From Nocardioides marmotae (GTDB taxonomy: Bacteria; Actinomycetota; Actinomycetes; Propionibacteriales; Nocardioidaceae): a DNA stretch of 64,000 bases. A program made the translations under genes and the position numbers. The stretch is taken from assembly GCF_013177455.1 (NCBI RefSeq), contig NZ_CP053660.1:930001-994000 (forward strand), read 5' to 3'. Below, in pieces: positions 25,416 to 33,154 of this stretch. Under the pieces are notes generated by a model, which worked only from the letters and a program-made list of their open reading frames with translations, was not told the origin of the DNA and made no database searches. Each line of letters begins with the position of its first letter. Positions within the stretch are counted from its first letter, which is position 1.

Positions 25416-25430
25416 CCGAAACACGTTCGG
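25416..25430. promoter_or_regulatory. 15-bp inverted repeat, candidate IclR operator
   Basis: CCGAA-ACACG-TTCGG lies just downstream of the candidate -10, where a bound repressor would block transcription. The size suits IclR-family sites, and an IclR gene lies inside the cluster at 35867. The pairing of regulator and site is inference. Confidence 0.4.
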
Positions 25431-25464
25431 GTCAGCGGAACAATTGGGAGAGCGGGGGTTGTCG

Positions 25465-27471
25465 GTGGTCGAGCAACTGTTCACCCCGGTCGAGCTGGGT
25501 GGCGTCCTGGTCCGCAACCGCGTCGTCGTCCCGGGGCACACGACCAACTTCGCCGAGCACAACCGCCCCACGCGGCGTCACGCCGCCTACCTGGGCGAGC
25601 GGGCCCGCGGCGGTGCCGGCCTGGTCATCACCGAGGCGATCCGGGTCCACCCGACGAGCGCGGGGCGGCACCTGAGCCTGGGGAGCTTCTCCGACGACTC
25701 CGTCCCCGCCTTCGCCGACGTCGCCGACGCGGTGCACGAGCACGGCGCGCGGATCTTCGCCCAGATCATGCACGCGGGTCGCCAAGCCAACGGCGAGGCC
25801 ACCCGCACCGCCGCCTGGTCGGCGTCGGCCGTGCCGTGGTCGCCCTCGGCCGACGTGCCGCACGCGATGGGTCGCCGAGACATCGCCACGATCCTCGAGG
25901 CCTTCGGTGCCGCTGCCCGGCGGATGCGCGTCGCCGGCTTCGACGGTCTCGAGGTGCACGCCGGCCACGGCCACCTGCTCCAGCAGTTCCTCTCCCCGGC
26001 CACCAACCTGCGCGACGACGAGTACGGCGGCGACGCCGAGCGCCGGCTGCGGCTGACCCGCGAGGTGCTCGAGCGGGTCGAGGCCGCCGCGCCGGGCCTG
26101 CCGGTCGGTCTGCGGGTCAGCGCCGATGAGTTCCTCGAGGGCGGCCTGCGCCCCGACGACGTGATCGAGATCGTCGAGACCCTCACCCGCGACTTCGCCC
26201 TCGCCTACGTGCACGTCAGCCACTCGGCCTACCACGCGAGCTACTCGCTCTCCACGCAGATGGCCGACATGAGCTTCGGTCACGCGCCGTTCCGCCACCA
26301 CGCCACGCTCTTCAAGAACGCCCTGCCCGACCTGCCGGTCATCGCGGTCTGCCGGCTGGACTCCCTCGAGGAGGCCGCCGAGCTGGTCGAGGCCGGCGAT
26401 GCGGACCTGGTCGCCCTGGCGCGGCCGCACATCGCCGACCCGCACCTGGTGCGCAAGGCCCTGGAGGGTCGCCGCGCGACCTCGTGCCTGGCCTGCAACC
26501 AGGGCTGCATCGCGCGGGTGGAGAAGAGCCTGCCGATCACCTGCGTCGTCAACCCCGAGGTCGGGGCCGAGGACCAGTGGAACGCCGCCTGGTCGGCCCT
26601 CGCGACGCCCCGTCGGCGACGGGTCCTCGTCGTCGGCGGTGGCCCGGCCGGCATGCAGGCCGCGCTCTCGGCCAGCCGCGCGGGCGACGCCGTCACCCTG
26701 GTCGAGCGCTCCTCGTGGCTCGGCGGCCTGGTCCGCGTCGCCGCCGCGATGCCGCACCGGGCCCGCCTCGGGCTGATGGTCGCCGACCTGGAGCGCGAGC
26801 TCGAGGCGAGCGACGTGGAGATCCGGCTCGACACCGAGATGGACGCCGCCCAGGTGCTCGCCGGGGAGTGGGACGACGTCGTCGTCGCCACCGGCTCGGT
26901 GCCGCGCCGCCACGACTTCGGCCCGGGCGTGCCGGTGTGGACCTCGGTCGAGGCCGCCGCGCAGGTCGCGGCCGGCGCTGACCTCCACGGTCGCCGGATC
27001 GTGCTCTGGGACGACGACGGGGACTGGATCTCCGGGTCCCTCAGCGAGGGCCTGGCCCTGCTCGGCGCCGACGTCCACCTCGTCTCCCCGACGCCGAGCC
27101 TGCACGCCCGCATCACGACGTACTCCCGGCTGGCGCTGACGCCGCGGCTGCGTGAGCTCGGTGTGCACGCCCATCTCATGCGAACGCTGGCGGCGACCGG
27201 CGAACGCACCGTCACGCTCACCGACACCCTCGGTGGCCAGACGAGCACGCTCGGCGACGTCGAGGTCATCGTCGACCTGGGCCGGCCCACCGCTCTCGAC
27301 CCGCTCTACCGCGACCTCGACCAGGTCGCGGACGGGCCGCGGCTGCACGTGGTGGGTGACGCCAGCTCACCGCGCACCGCCCTCGAGGCCATCTACGAGG
27401 GGCGCGTCGCCGGCGCGTTCCTCGGCGAGACCGACACCGCGGCCGCCCACACCGTCGTGGGCAGCTACTGA
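25465..27471 (+). CDS. old-yellow-enzyme-type flavin/Fe-S oxidoreductase
   Basis: A 668-residue enzyme built like 2,4-dienoyl-CoA reductase and trimethylamine dehydrogenase. The N-terminal FMN TIM barrel (about 1-350) includes FAQIMHAGRQANGEAT, GFDGLEVHAGHGHLLQQFLSP and DDEYGGDAERRLRLTREVL. A 4Fe-4S motif CLACNQGCIARVEKSLPITC comes next. The C-terminal FAD/NAD domain has VLVVGGGPAGMQAALSASRAG. Such enzymes reduce conjugated C=C bonds using NAD(P)H. Here it is first in the cluster and could reduce an unsaturated ring or enoyl group. GTG 25465 or TTG 25459 could be the start; the sequence upstream is not protein-like. Confidence 0.85.
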   Translation: MVEQLFTPVELGGVLVRNRVVVPGHTTNFAEHNRPTRRHAAYLGERARGGAGLVITEAIRVHPTSAGRHLSLGSFSDDSVPAFADVADAVHEHGARIFAQIMHAGRQANGEATRTAAWSASAVPWSPSADVPHAMGRRDIATILEAFGAAARRMRVAGFDGLEVHAGHGHLLQQFLSPATNLRDDEYGGDAERRLRLTREVLERVEAAAPGLPVGLRVSADEFLEGGLRPDDVIEIVETLTRDFALAYVHVSHSAYHASYSLSTQMADMSFGHAPFRHHATLFKNALPDLPVIAVCRLDSLEEAAELVEAGDADLVALARPHIADPHLVRKALEGRRATSCLACNQGCIARVEKSLPITCVVNPEVGAEDQWNAAWSALATPRRRRVLVVGGGPAGMQAALSASRAGDAVTLVERSSWLGGLVRVAAAMPHRARLGLMVADLERELEASDVEIRLDTEMDAAQVLAGEWDDVVVATGSVPRRHDFGPGVPVWTSVEAAAQVAAGADLHGRRIVLWDDDGDWISGSLSEGLALLGADVHLVSPTPSLHARITTYSRLALTPRLRELGVHAHLMRTLAATGERTVTLTDTLGGQTSTLGDVEVIVDLGRPTALDPLYRDLDQVADGPRLHVVGDASSPRTALEAIYEGRVAGAFLGETDTAAAHTVVGSY

Positions 27472-27530
27472 CCGCTTCACCTGGCACGACCCGGGAGAAC
27501 CCGGCACCACAGGAAGGAGATCAGCCCGCC

Positions 27531-28604
27531 ATGATCGACATCGAGGATCGCCTCACCCTGGACGAGAGGTCGACCGTCGACTTCGTCCTCGGGCTCCGCA
27601 AGCGGTGGAGCGACGCGGTCTACCCCACGCTCGCGGCGGAGTACGCCGAGACCGGAGCGACGGCGGAGACGCCGGAGCAGGTCGAGCCCGTCATGCACCA
27701 GCTGCCGAGCTACCCCTGGTTCTCCCACCTGGAGCGGGTCCAGCAGAAGATGCTGTGGCGCACCGCCGGCGACGCCGTCGTCCGCCGCCGCCAGGAGCTG
27801 GTCGGCGACCTCGACGCGGCCCCCGAGCAGGGCGTCGGCTCGATCACGCTCGACCACGACCTCGAGCTGCCCGAGTGGTACACCGACTACGACATCCACG
27901 TGCAGCCGGGGAGCTTCTTCTCCGACGACCTGTCGGCCTACGTCTATGAGTTCGGCGCTCGCATCGTGATGCTGCGCGACAACGACGGCTACAAGTTCCA
28001 CAGCCTCTTCGCCCAGACCACGCTGCCGGAGAAGCCCGAGGCGACCCGGATCGTCGACATCGGGTGCGGCTTCGGCAAGAGCACCCGCCCGCTCGTGGCG
28101 AAGTACCCCGGCGCCGAGGTCATCGGCGTGGACCTCGCCGCTCCCGGGCTGCGCCTGGCGCACGCCGAGGCCGAGGACCTGGGCCTGCCGATCAGCTACG
28201 TACAGGCCGAGGGCAGCCGGACGGGCCTCGAGAGCGGCTCCTGCGACGTCGTGACCGGCACGATGGTGCTCCACGAGATGCCCTCGGACGCCATCGTCGC
28301 GGTCCTGCAGGAGGGCGCCCGCCTGCTGAAGCCGGGCGGCGAGATGCACTTCCTGGAGTTCATGCTCACCGGCGACCCGTTCCGTGACGCCACCGTCATC
28401 GAGCACGCCGACCGCAACAACGAGCCCTACTTCCGCGACCTGTTCGGCACCGACACGGTCGCCGCCTGCGAGGCCGCCGGCCTGGTCGACGTGTCGTGGA
28501 GCCCGTTCGACGAGCGCCGGCTCGGGCTGCAGCCCGACGGCTGGGGGGACCGCGCCGAGTGGCACTTCCCCTGGGCCGTCCTGTCGGCGAGGAAGGCGAT
28601 CTGA
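27531..28604 (+). CDS. SAM-dependent methyltransferase with N-terminal extension
   Basis: A 357-residue protein. The first 170 residues are a separate module (LPSYPWFSHLERVQQKMLW, LPEWYTDYDIHVQPGSFF, SDDLSAYVYEFGARIVML). They are followed by a class I methyltransferase domain with motif I IVDIGCGFGKSTRPLVAKYPG, VIGVDLAAPGLRLA, VVTGTMVLHEMP and LLKPGGEMHFLEFM. It could methylate the pathway substrate or an intermediate. AAGGAGATCAG (27510-27520) is the ribosome-binding site. It begins 60 bases after the reductase and 2 bases separate it from the 104-aa gene, so the module is one transcription unit. Confidence 0.82.
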   Translation: MIDIEDRLTLDERSTVDFVLGLRKRWSDAVYPTLAAEYAETGATAETPEQVEPVMHQLPSYPWFSHLERVQQKMLWRTAGDAVVRRRQELVGDLDAAPEQGVGSITLDHDLELPEWYTDYDIHVQPGSFFSDDLSAYVYEFGARIVMLRDNDGYKFHSLFAQTTLPEKPEATRIVDIGCGFGKSTRPLVAKYPGAEVIGVDLAAPGLRLAHAEAEDLGLPISYVQAEGSRTGLESGSCDVVTGTMVLHEMPSDAIVAVLQEGARLLKPGGEMHFLEFMLTGDPFRDATVIEHADRNNEPYFRDLFGTDTVAACEAAGLVDVSWSPFDERRLGLQPDGWGDRAEWHFPWAVLSARKAI

Positions 28605-28605
28605 G

Positions 28606-28920
28606 ATGGCCGAGGAGTTCCAGTACCTGGAGAACCCGCAGACCGCGAAGCTGTTCGACCTGGTCCTGCAGCTGGCCACCGAGCTCCACGTCGAGCGGCA
28701 CCGACTGCGCGCGCTGGAGTCGATGATGGTCCGCAAGGGCTACCTGCACGAGGGCGAGCTGGACGCGTTCAGCCCGACCGACGCCGAGAGCCGCGTCCTG
28801 GACGAGGCGCGCACCGGCTACCTGGCCCGGCTCGTGCGGATCATCACCGAGAACGGCCCCGCCGAGCACCCGCTGCGCGAGCAGTGGGAAGAGCTGCTGG
28901 CCCGGAAGCAGGAGTCGTGA
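28606..28920 (+). CDS. uncharacterised 104-residue helical protein
   Basis: A small soluble protein with no recognised domain: MAEEFQYLENPQTAKLFDLV, then LATELHVERHRLRALESMMV, and a C-terminal RLVRIITENGPAEHPLREQ. It is mainly helical, and the middle could form a coiled coil. It sits between a methyltransferase and a SnoaL-like gene, 2 bases after the former and overlapping the latter by 4 bases, so it probably works with them, perhaps as a subunit. Function is unknown. Confidence 0.75.
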   Translation: MAEEFQYLENPQTAKLFDLVLQLATELHVERHRLRALESMMVRKGYLHEGELDAFSPTDAESRVLDEARTGYLARLVRIITENGPAEHPLREQWEELLARKQES

Positions 28921-29294
28921 CCGACCCCGCCCGCCTGGTCGACACCTACCTCCAGCACTGCGAGGACCGCGAGCTCGACGCGGCCTCCCGGTTCCTCGGG
29001 CCGGGCGCGCGCCTGCAGTTCCCCGGTGGGGCGACGTACTCCTCGCTGCAGGAGATGGTCGGCTCGCCCAAGGCCTACACCTGGGTCCGCAAGCACCGCG
29101 ACCGCTTCGTCGTCAGCGTCGAGGGCGACCTGACGACGGTGGTCTCCATCGGTCGGCTCTACGGAGAGCGTCTCGACGGCACCCCGTTCGAGGACATCCG
29201 CTACGTCGACGTCTTCGGCCTGCGGGACGGCCTGATCGTCGAGCAGCTCGTGTGGAACGACCTCCCCGAGTCGGGCCTCGTGCCCGCCTCCTGA
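28917..29294 (+). CDS. SnoaL-like / NTF2-fold protein
   Basis: A 125-residue NTF2-like protein: RLVDTYLQHCEDRELDAASRF, LQFPGGATYSSLQEMV, and the sheet VSVEGDLTTVVSIGRLYGERLDG followed by IRYVDVFGLRDGLIVEQLVWND. Cluster context suggests an isomerase, hydratase or dehydratase-like step, or substrate binding, but no catalytic pair is certain. GTG 28917 overlaps the 104-aa gene stop. Confidence 0.8.
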   Translation: MTDPARLVDTYLQHCEDRELDAASRFLGPGARLQFPGGATYSSLQEMVGSPKAYTWVRKHRDRFVVSVEGDLTTVVSIGRLYGERLDGTPFEDIRYVDVFGLRDGLIVEQLVWNDLPESGLVPAS

Positions 29295-29373
29295 CTCTCG
29301 GCCCCCTGAATCTCGGACGACCCCAGCACAGCAAGCCGGACTGCGGTCCACCACCAGAATCGAGAACCAGCAC

Positions 29374-30483
29374 ATGTCGCATCGCTTCCGCGTCGGCGCC
29401 AGCACCTTCGTGCTCGCCGTCGTCTCCCCTTTCCTGGTCGCCTGGGGCGGCGACGACAGCAGCAGTGACGGCGGCAAGGACGACCTGACGTTCGTCATCG
29501 CCTCCGCCGTCGTCGGGCCCAAGGAGGAGGTCGCGGTCGTCGCCGTGGCCCAGGAGCTCGGGTACTTCGAGGAGGAGGGCATCTCCGTCAAGACCGTCAA
29601 CTCCGACGGTTCGGTAGCCGCGGCCCAGGCCGTGGGCACCGGGAAGGGCGACGTCACCGCCGCCGACGCCGGCTCGGTCCTCGCCGCCGTCGAGAAGAAC
29701 GTCGACGTCGTCGCCGTCGGTGGCCTCGTGCAGAACTGGCCCTGGCAGTTCGCGACCATGCCGGGCAGCGACATCACCAAGCCGGAGGACCTGAAGGGGA
29801 AGAAGGTCGGCGTGATCTCGCTGGCGTCCGGCAGCGCGCCGTACGCCCGTGCGTTCATCCGCTCCGGCGGGCTCGACCCCGAGAAGGACGTCGAGCTGCT
29901 CCCCGTGGGCGTCGGCGCCCAGGCCATGGGCGCCCTGGAGGGCGGCGACGTGGACGCGATCGCGCTCTACGGCCAGGCCTACGCCGTGATCGAGAACGAG
30001 GGCAACGAGCTCGCCTACCTCGAGAACCCCGACATCTTCCAGGGCATCCGCTCCATCACCTTCACCGTCGCCAAGGACGCGACGGAGGACGACCCGGAGA
30101 TGGTCGAGGGCTTCCTGCGTGCCGCCTACAAGGCGATGCTGTTCTCCGCGCAGAACCCCGAGGCCGCCATGCGGATCGGCTACAAGGTCTTCCCCTCCAT
30201 CCTCGGTGGTGACTCGGTCGACGAGCGCCTCGCCGGCGACGTCGTGAGCCTCGAGGCCTGGCTCGCCAGCGCCACGCCGCTCGAGGGCGAGCCCGCGGAC
30301 TGGACCGACTGGGGCGCCATCTCCGAGGAGGACTGGAGCAAGACCCAGGCCTACACGCTCGAGGCCGCCCAGATCACCGGCGAGATCCCGCTCGACGACG
30401 TGTGGAACGACAGCTTCCTCGACGGTGCCAACGACTTCGACGTCGCCGAGGTCGTCGAGCAGGCCGACACCTGGTCCGAGTGA
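29374..30483 (+). CDS. NMT1/THI5-like ABC substrate-binding protein with altered lipobox
   Basis: A 369-residue periplasmic-type binding protein of the NitT/TauT (SsuA/THI5) class: VVAVAQELGYFEEEGISVKTV, GKGDVTAADAGSVLAAVEKNVDVVAVGGL-type core, KPEDLKGKKVGVISLASGS, and GALEGGDVDAIALYGQA. Residues 1-23 form a signal peptide ending FLVAW, followed by GGDDSSSDGG. In lipoproteins of this kind the residue before GGDDSSS is the lipidated Cys; here it is Trp24 (TGG, 29443-29445), one base from TGC. Ligands of this class include nitrate, taurine, pyrimidine precursors and aromatic acids. The partner ATPase and permease follow. Confidence 0.85.
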   Translation: MSHRFRVGASTFVLAVVSPFLVAWGGDDSSSDGGKDDLTFVIASAVVGPKEEVAVVAVAQELGYFEEEGISVKTVNSDGSVAAAQAVGTGKGDVTAADAGSVLAAVEKNVDVVAVGGLVQNWPWQFATMPGSDITKPEDLKGKKVGVISLASGSAPYARAFIRSGGLDPEKDVELLPVGVGAQAMGALEGGDVDAIALYGQAYAVIENEGNELAYLENPDIFQGIRSITFTVAKDATEDDPEMVEGFLRAAYKAMLFSAQNPEAAMRIGYKVFPSILGGDSVDERLAGDVVSLEAWLASATPLEGEPADWTDWGAISEEDWSKTQAYTLEAAQITGEIPLDDVWNDSFLDGANDFDVAEVVEQADTWSE

Positions 30484-30539
30484 CCAGCTGACCCGTCACC
30501 GAGACGAACTCACTACCCCCCAAGCGAAGGACGACTGAT

Positions 30540-31382
30540 ATGAGCCAGCCGGCACCCCAAGCAGGGGCCACCAGCCCCACCTGGGACCCCGCCACCGGCG
30601 GGGAGCACGCCGATCCGTCCTGGATCCGCGTCGAGGGCCTGGACAAGGTCTACCAGCCGAAGAAGTCGGCTCCGACCGTCGCGCTCTCGAACGTGGACCT
30701 CCACGTGAAGCGAGGTGAGTTCGTCTCGGTGGTCGGGCCCTCCGGCTGCGGCAAGACGACGCTGCTGAAGATCCTCGCGGGCCTGAGCCCGCGGACCAAG
30801 GGCGAGGTGAGCATCGCCGGACGCGAGGTGAACCGCCCGATCCCCGAGGTGGGCATGGTCTTCCAGGCCGCCACCCTCCTGCCGTGGCGCACCATCCTCC
30901 AGAACGTGCTGGTGCCCGCGGAGATCCAGAAGCTCGACAAGAAGAAGACCCTGGCGCGGGCCCACGACCTGCTCGACATGGTCGGCCTGTCGGAGTTCAA
31001 GGACAAGTACCCCTTCGAGCTCAGCGGCGGCATGCAGCAGCGCGCCGGCATCTGCCGTGCCCTCGTGCACGACCCGGCCGTCATCTTGATGGACGAGCCG
31101 TTCGGCGCCCTGGACGCCATGACCCGCGAGTACATGAACCTGGAGCTGCTGCGGATCTGGCAGCAGAGCCAGGCCACCATCGTGCTGGTCACCCACTCCA
31201 TCCCGGAGGCGGTGTTCCTCTCCGACCGCGTCATCGTGATGAGCCCCCGGCCCGGCCGCATCGCCGAGGTCATGGACATCGACCTGCCCCGCCCCCGCGA
31301 GCTCCGGATGATGTCCAGCGACGCCGCTGGCGTCTACGTCGAGCGCATCCGCAAGTACTTCAACGCCAGCGTCATCGACTGA
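30540..31382 (+). CDS. ABC transporter ATP-binding protein, NitT/TauT type
   Basis: A 280-residue importer ATPase. Walker A is VGPSGCGKTTLLKILAGL, with Q-loop MVFQAATLLPWRT, signature LSGGMQQRAGICRALVHDP, Walker B VILMDEPFGALDAMTRE and H-loop LVTHSIPEAVFLSDRV. The LLPWRT after the Q-loop and the 'PFGALDAMTRE' wording are typical of the nitrate/sulfonate/bicarbonate group (SsuB/TauB). It couples ATP hydrolysis to import with the neighbouring binding protein and permease. The start ATG has GAAGGA upstream. Confidence 0.93.
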   Translation: MSQPAPQAGATSPTWDPATGGEHADPSWIRVEGLDKVYQPKKSAPTVALSNVDLHVKRGEFVSVVGPSGCGKTTLLKILAGLSPRTKGEVSIAGREVNRPIPEVGMVFQAATLLPWRTILQNVLVPAEIQKLDKKKTLARAHDLLDMVGLSEFKDKYPFELSGGMQQRAGICRALVHDPAVILMDEPFGALDAMTREYMNLELLRIWQQSQATIVLVTHSIPEAVFLSDRVIVMSPRPGRIAEVMDIDLPRPRELRMMSSDAAGVYVERIRKYFNASVID

Positions 31383-31389
31383 GGTGGAC

Positions 31390-32286
31390 ATGAACGCCCA
31401 GACCCAGACCCCCGAGGGCACGCCGTCGAGCTCCGACGCCGCCGCCCGGACCATCCCCGCCACCCCCGACGCCGACGAGGTGGCCGGCGCGCCGCGGTCC
31501 TCGCGCTTCGACTTCCGCGGCCGGCCCGAGCTGTGGCTCGTCCCGCTCGTGTTCGTCGTCGTCGTGCTGGCGTGGGAGTACGGCACCAAGATCCTCGACG
31601 TCAAGGAGTACGTCCTCCCGCCGCCGAGCACGATCCTCGAGGCGCTGCGCAACCAGCTCTCCAGCGACATGTTCTGGACCCACTTCTGGGTCACCACGCA
31701 GGAGGCCATGATCGGCTTCGCGATCGGCGCGAGCGCGGCGATGGTGCTCGGCACGGCGATCTCGCAGATCAGCCTGGTCGAGAAGACCCTGATGCCCTAC
31801 ATCGTGGCCTTCCAGACGGTCCCGAAGGTCGCCCTCGCGCCGCTGTTCGTGGTCTGGTTCGGCTTCGGCCTGACCTCCAAGATCGTGATGGCCGCGGTCA
31901 TCTCGTTCTTCCCGATGCTCATCAACGTCATCGAGGGCATCCGCTCGGCCGACGCCGACCGGATCCAGATGCTCAAGGTCTTCGGCGCCGGCCGCTGGCA
32001 GATCTTCCGCAAGGTGCAGATGCCCAGCGCGATGCCGTTCATCTTCGCCGGCATCGACATCGGCATCGTCTTCGCGATCCTCGGCGCCGTCGTCGGTGAG
32101 TTCATCGGTGCCCAGGAGGGCCTGGGCTACCTGCTGCTCCAGACGAACTACAACTTCGACATCCCCGGCATGTTCGCCGTCCTGGTGGTCCTCTCGCTCA
32201 TGGGTCTCTTCGCCCATGCGGTGGTGCGCATCATCCAGCGCCGGGTGACCTTCTGGGCCGAGGCCAACCGGGTGATCGGCGCATGA
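31390..32286 (+). CDS. ABC transporter permease, NitT/TauT type
   Basis: A 298-residue inner-membrane permease with about six membrane segments (for example LWLVPLVFVVVVLAWEYGT near the N-terminus) and the cytoplasmic EAA loop VIEGIRSADADRIQMLKVFGAG. A Pro/Ala-rich cytoplasmic N-terminus of about 35 residues precedes the first segment. It pairs with the ATPase directly upstream. ATG 31390 was preferred over GTG 31384 because GAGGTGG (31381-31387) then lies at proper distance. The stop overlaps the SDR start (ATGA). Confidence 0.9.
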   Translation: MNAQTQTPEGTPSSSDAAARTIPATPDADEVAGAPRSSRFDFRGRPELWLVPLVFVVVVLAWEYGTKILDVKEYVLPPPSTILEALRNQLSSDMFWTHFWVTTQEAMIGFAIGASAAMVLGTAISQISLVEKTLMPYIVAFQTVPKVALAPLFVVWFGFGLTSKIVMAAVISFFPMLINVIEGIRSADADRIQMLKVFGAGRWQIFRKVQMPSAMPFIFAGIDIGIVFAILGAVVGEFIGAQEGLGYLLLQTNYNFDIPGMFAVLVVLSLMGLFAHAVVRIIQRRVTFWAEANRVIGA

Positions 32287-33041
32287 CCGCCGCCGTCAGC
32301 GGTGAGTTCGCCGGCCGCGTCGCGCTCGTCACGGGCGCAGCGCGGGGCATCGGGCAGGCGGTGGCCGAGCACCTCGCCGAGCGCGGCGCCGTGCTCGCCC
32401 TGGCCGACGTCACCCCGCTCGACGCCTGGGAGCACGACCTGGGTGCCGGCGGCGACGGGCACACCCGGCACGTCGTGGACGTCCGCAGCACGGCGTCGTG
32501 CCGGGCGGCGGTGGCCGAGGTCCTCGAGCGGCACGGCCGCCTCGACCACCTGGTCAACAACGCCGGCATCGTGCGGCGGGCCCCGGCCTCGGAGATGAGC
32601 GAGGAGGACTTCACCGACGTCCTCGACATCAACCTCACCGGCACGTTCCGGATGTCGCAGGCGGCCTACCCCGCCCTGCGGGAGACCTCCGGCACCGTGG
32701 TGAACCTGGGCTCGACCAACGGGCACATCGCCGTGGCGAACAGCGCCGGCTACTGCGTCAGCAAGGCCGGGGTGATGCACCTGGCCCGGGTGCTCGCCCT
32801 GGAGTGGGCCGCCGACGGCATCCGCGTCAACGCGGTGGGCCCGACGATCGTGCCGACGGCCATGACCGACGACGTGCGCGGCGACGCCGACTACATGCAG
32901 GACAAGCTCGCCAGCATCCCCGCCGGGCGCATGGCCACGGCGGACGACGTCGCCCAGACCATCGGCTACCTGCTCGGCGGCGCGTCCGCGATGGTCACCG
33001 GCCAGACGATCTTCGTCGACGGCGGCGTGACCATCCACTGA
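32283..33041 (+). CDS. short-chain dehydrogenase/reductase
   Basis: A 252-residue classical SDR. The cofactor loop is LVTGAARGIGQAVAEHLAERG, an acidic residue in LALADV favours NAD(H), NNAGIVRRAP is the structural NNAG motif, and the catalytic Ser-Tyr-Lys are in NLGSTNGH and AGYCVSKAGVMHLARVLALE. It presumably oxidises or reduces an alcohol/ketone intermediate of the cluster. It overlaps the permease gene by 4 bases and is followed by a 113-base gap before the next gene. Confidence 0.92.
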   Translation: MTAAVSGEFAGRVALVTGAARGIGQAVAEHLAERGAVLALADVTPLDAWEHDLGAGGDGHTRHVVDVRSTASCRAAVAEVLERHGRLDHLVNNAGIVRRAPASEMSEEDFTDVLDINLTGTFRMSQAAYPALRETSGTVVNLGSTNGHIAVANSAGYCVSKAGVMHLARVLALEWAADGIRVNAVGPTIVPTAMTDDVRGDADYMQDKLASIPAGRMATADDVAQTIGYLLGGASAMVTGQTIFVDGGVTIH

Positions 33042-33154
33042 GCGCCTGACCCCTGAGCATCCCTGGCCCTCGGCGGGCCAGGCCCCGGCCGCGCACCGTG
33101 CGCCCGCCGGACACCTCCGCACGCCTCTCGCCACTCACCACCCCAAGGAGAACC

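Larger units (their letters stand above)
25115..25464. other. 350-bp intergenic region ahead of the catabolic cluster
   Basis: No gene is seen. The stretch separates the divergent AarF and flavin-reductase genes and is somewhat richer in A/T from 25320 on. It holds a candidate promoter (25375-25403), a 15-bp dyad (25416-25430) and two copies of ATGTTTC at 25322 and 25342, 20 bp or two helical turns apart. Confidence 0.6.
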
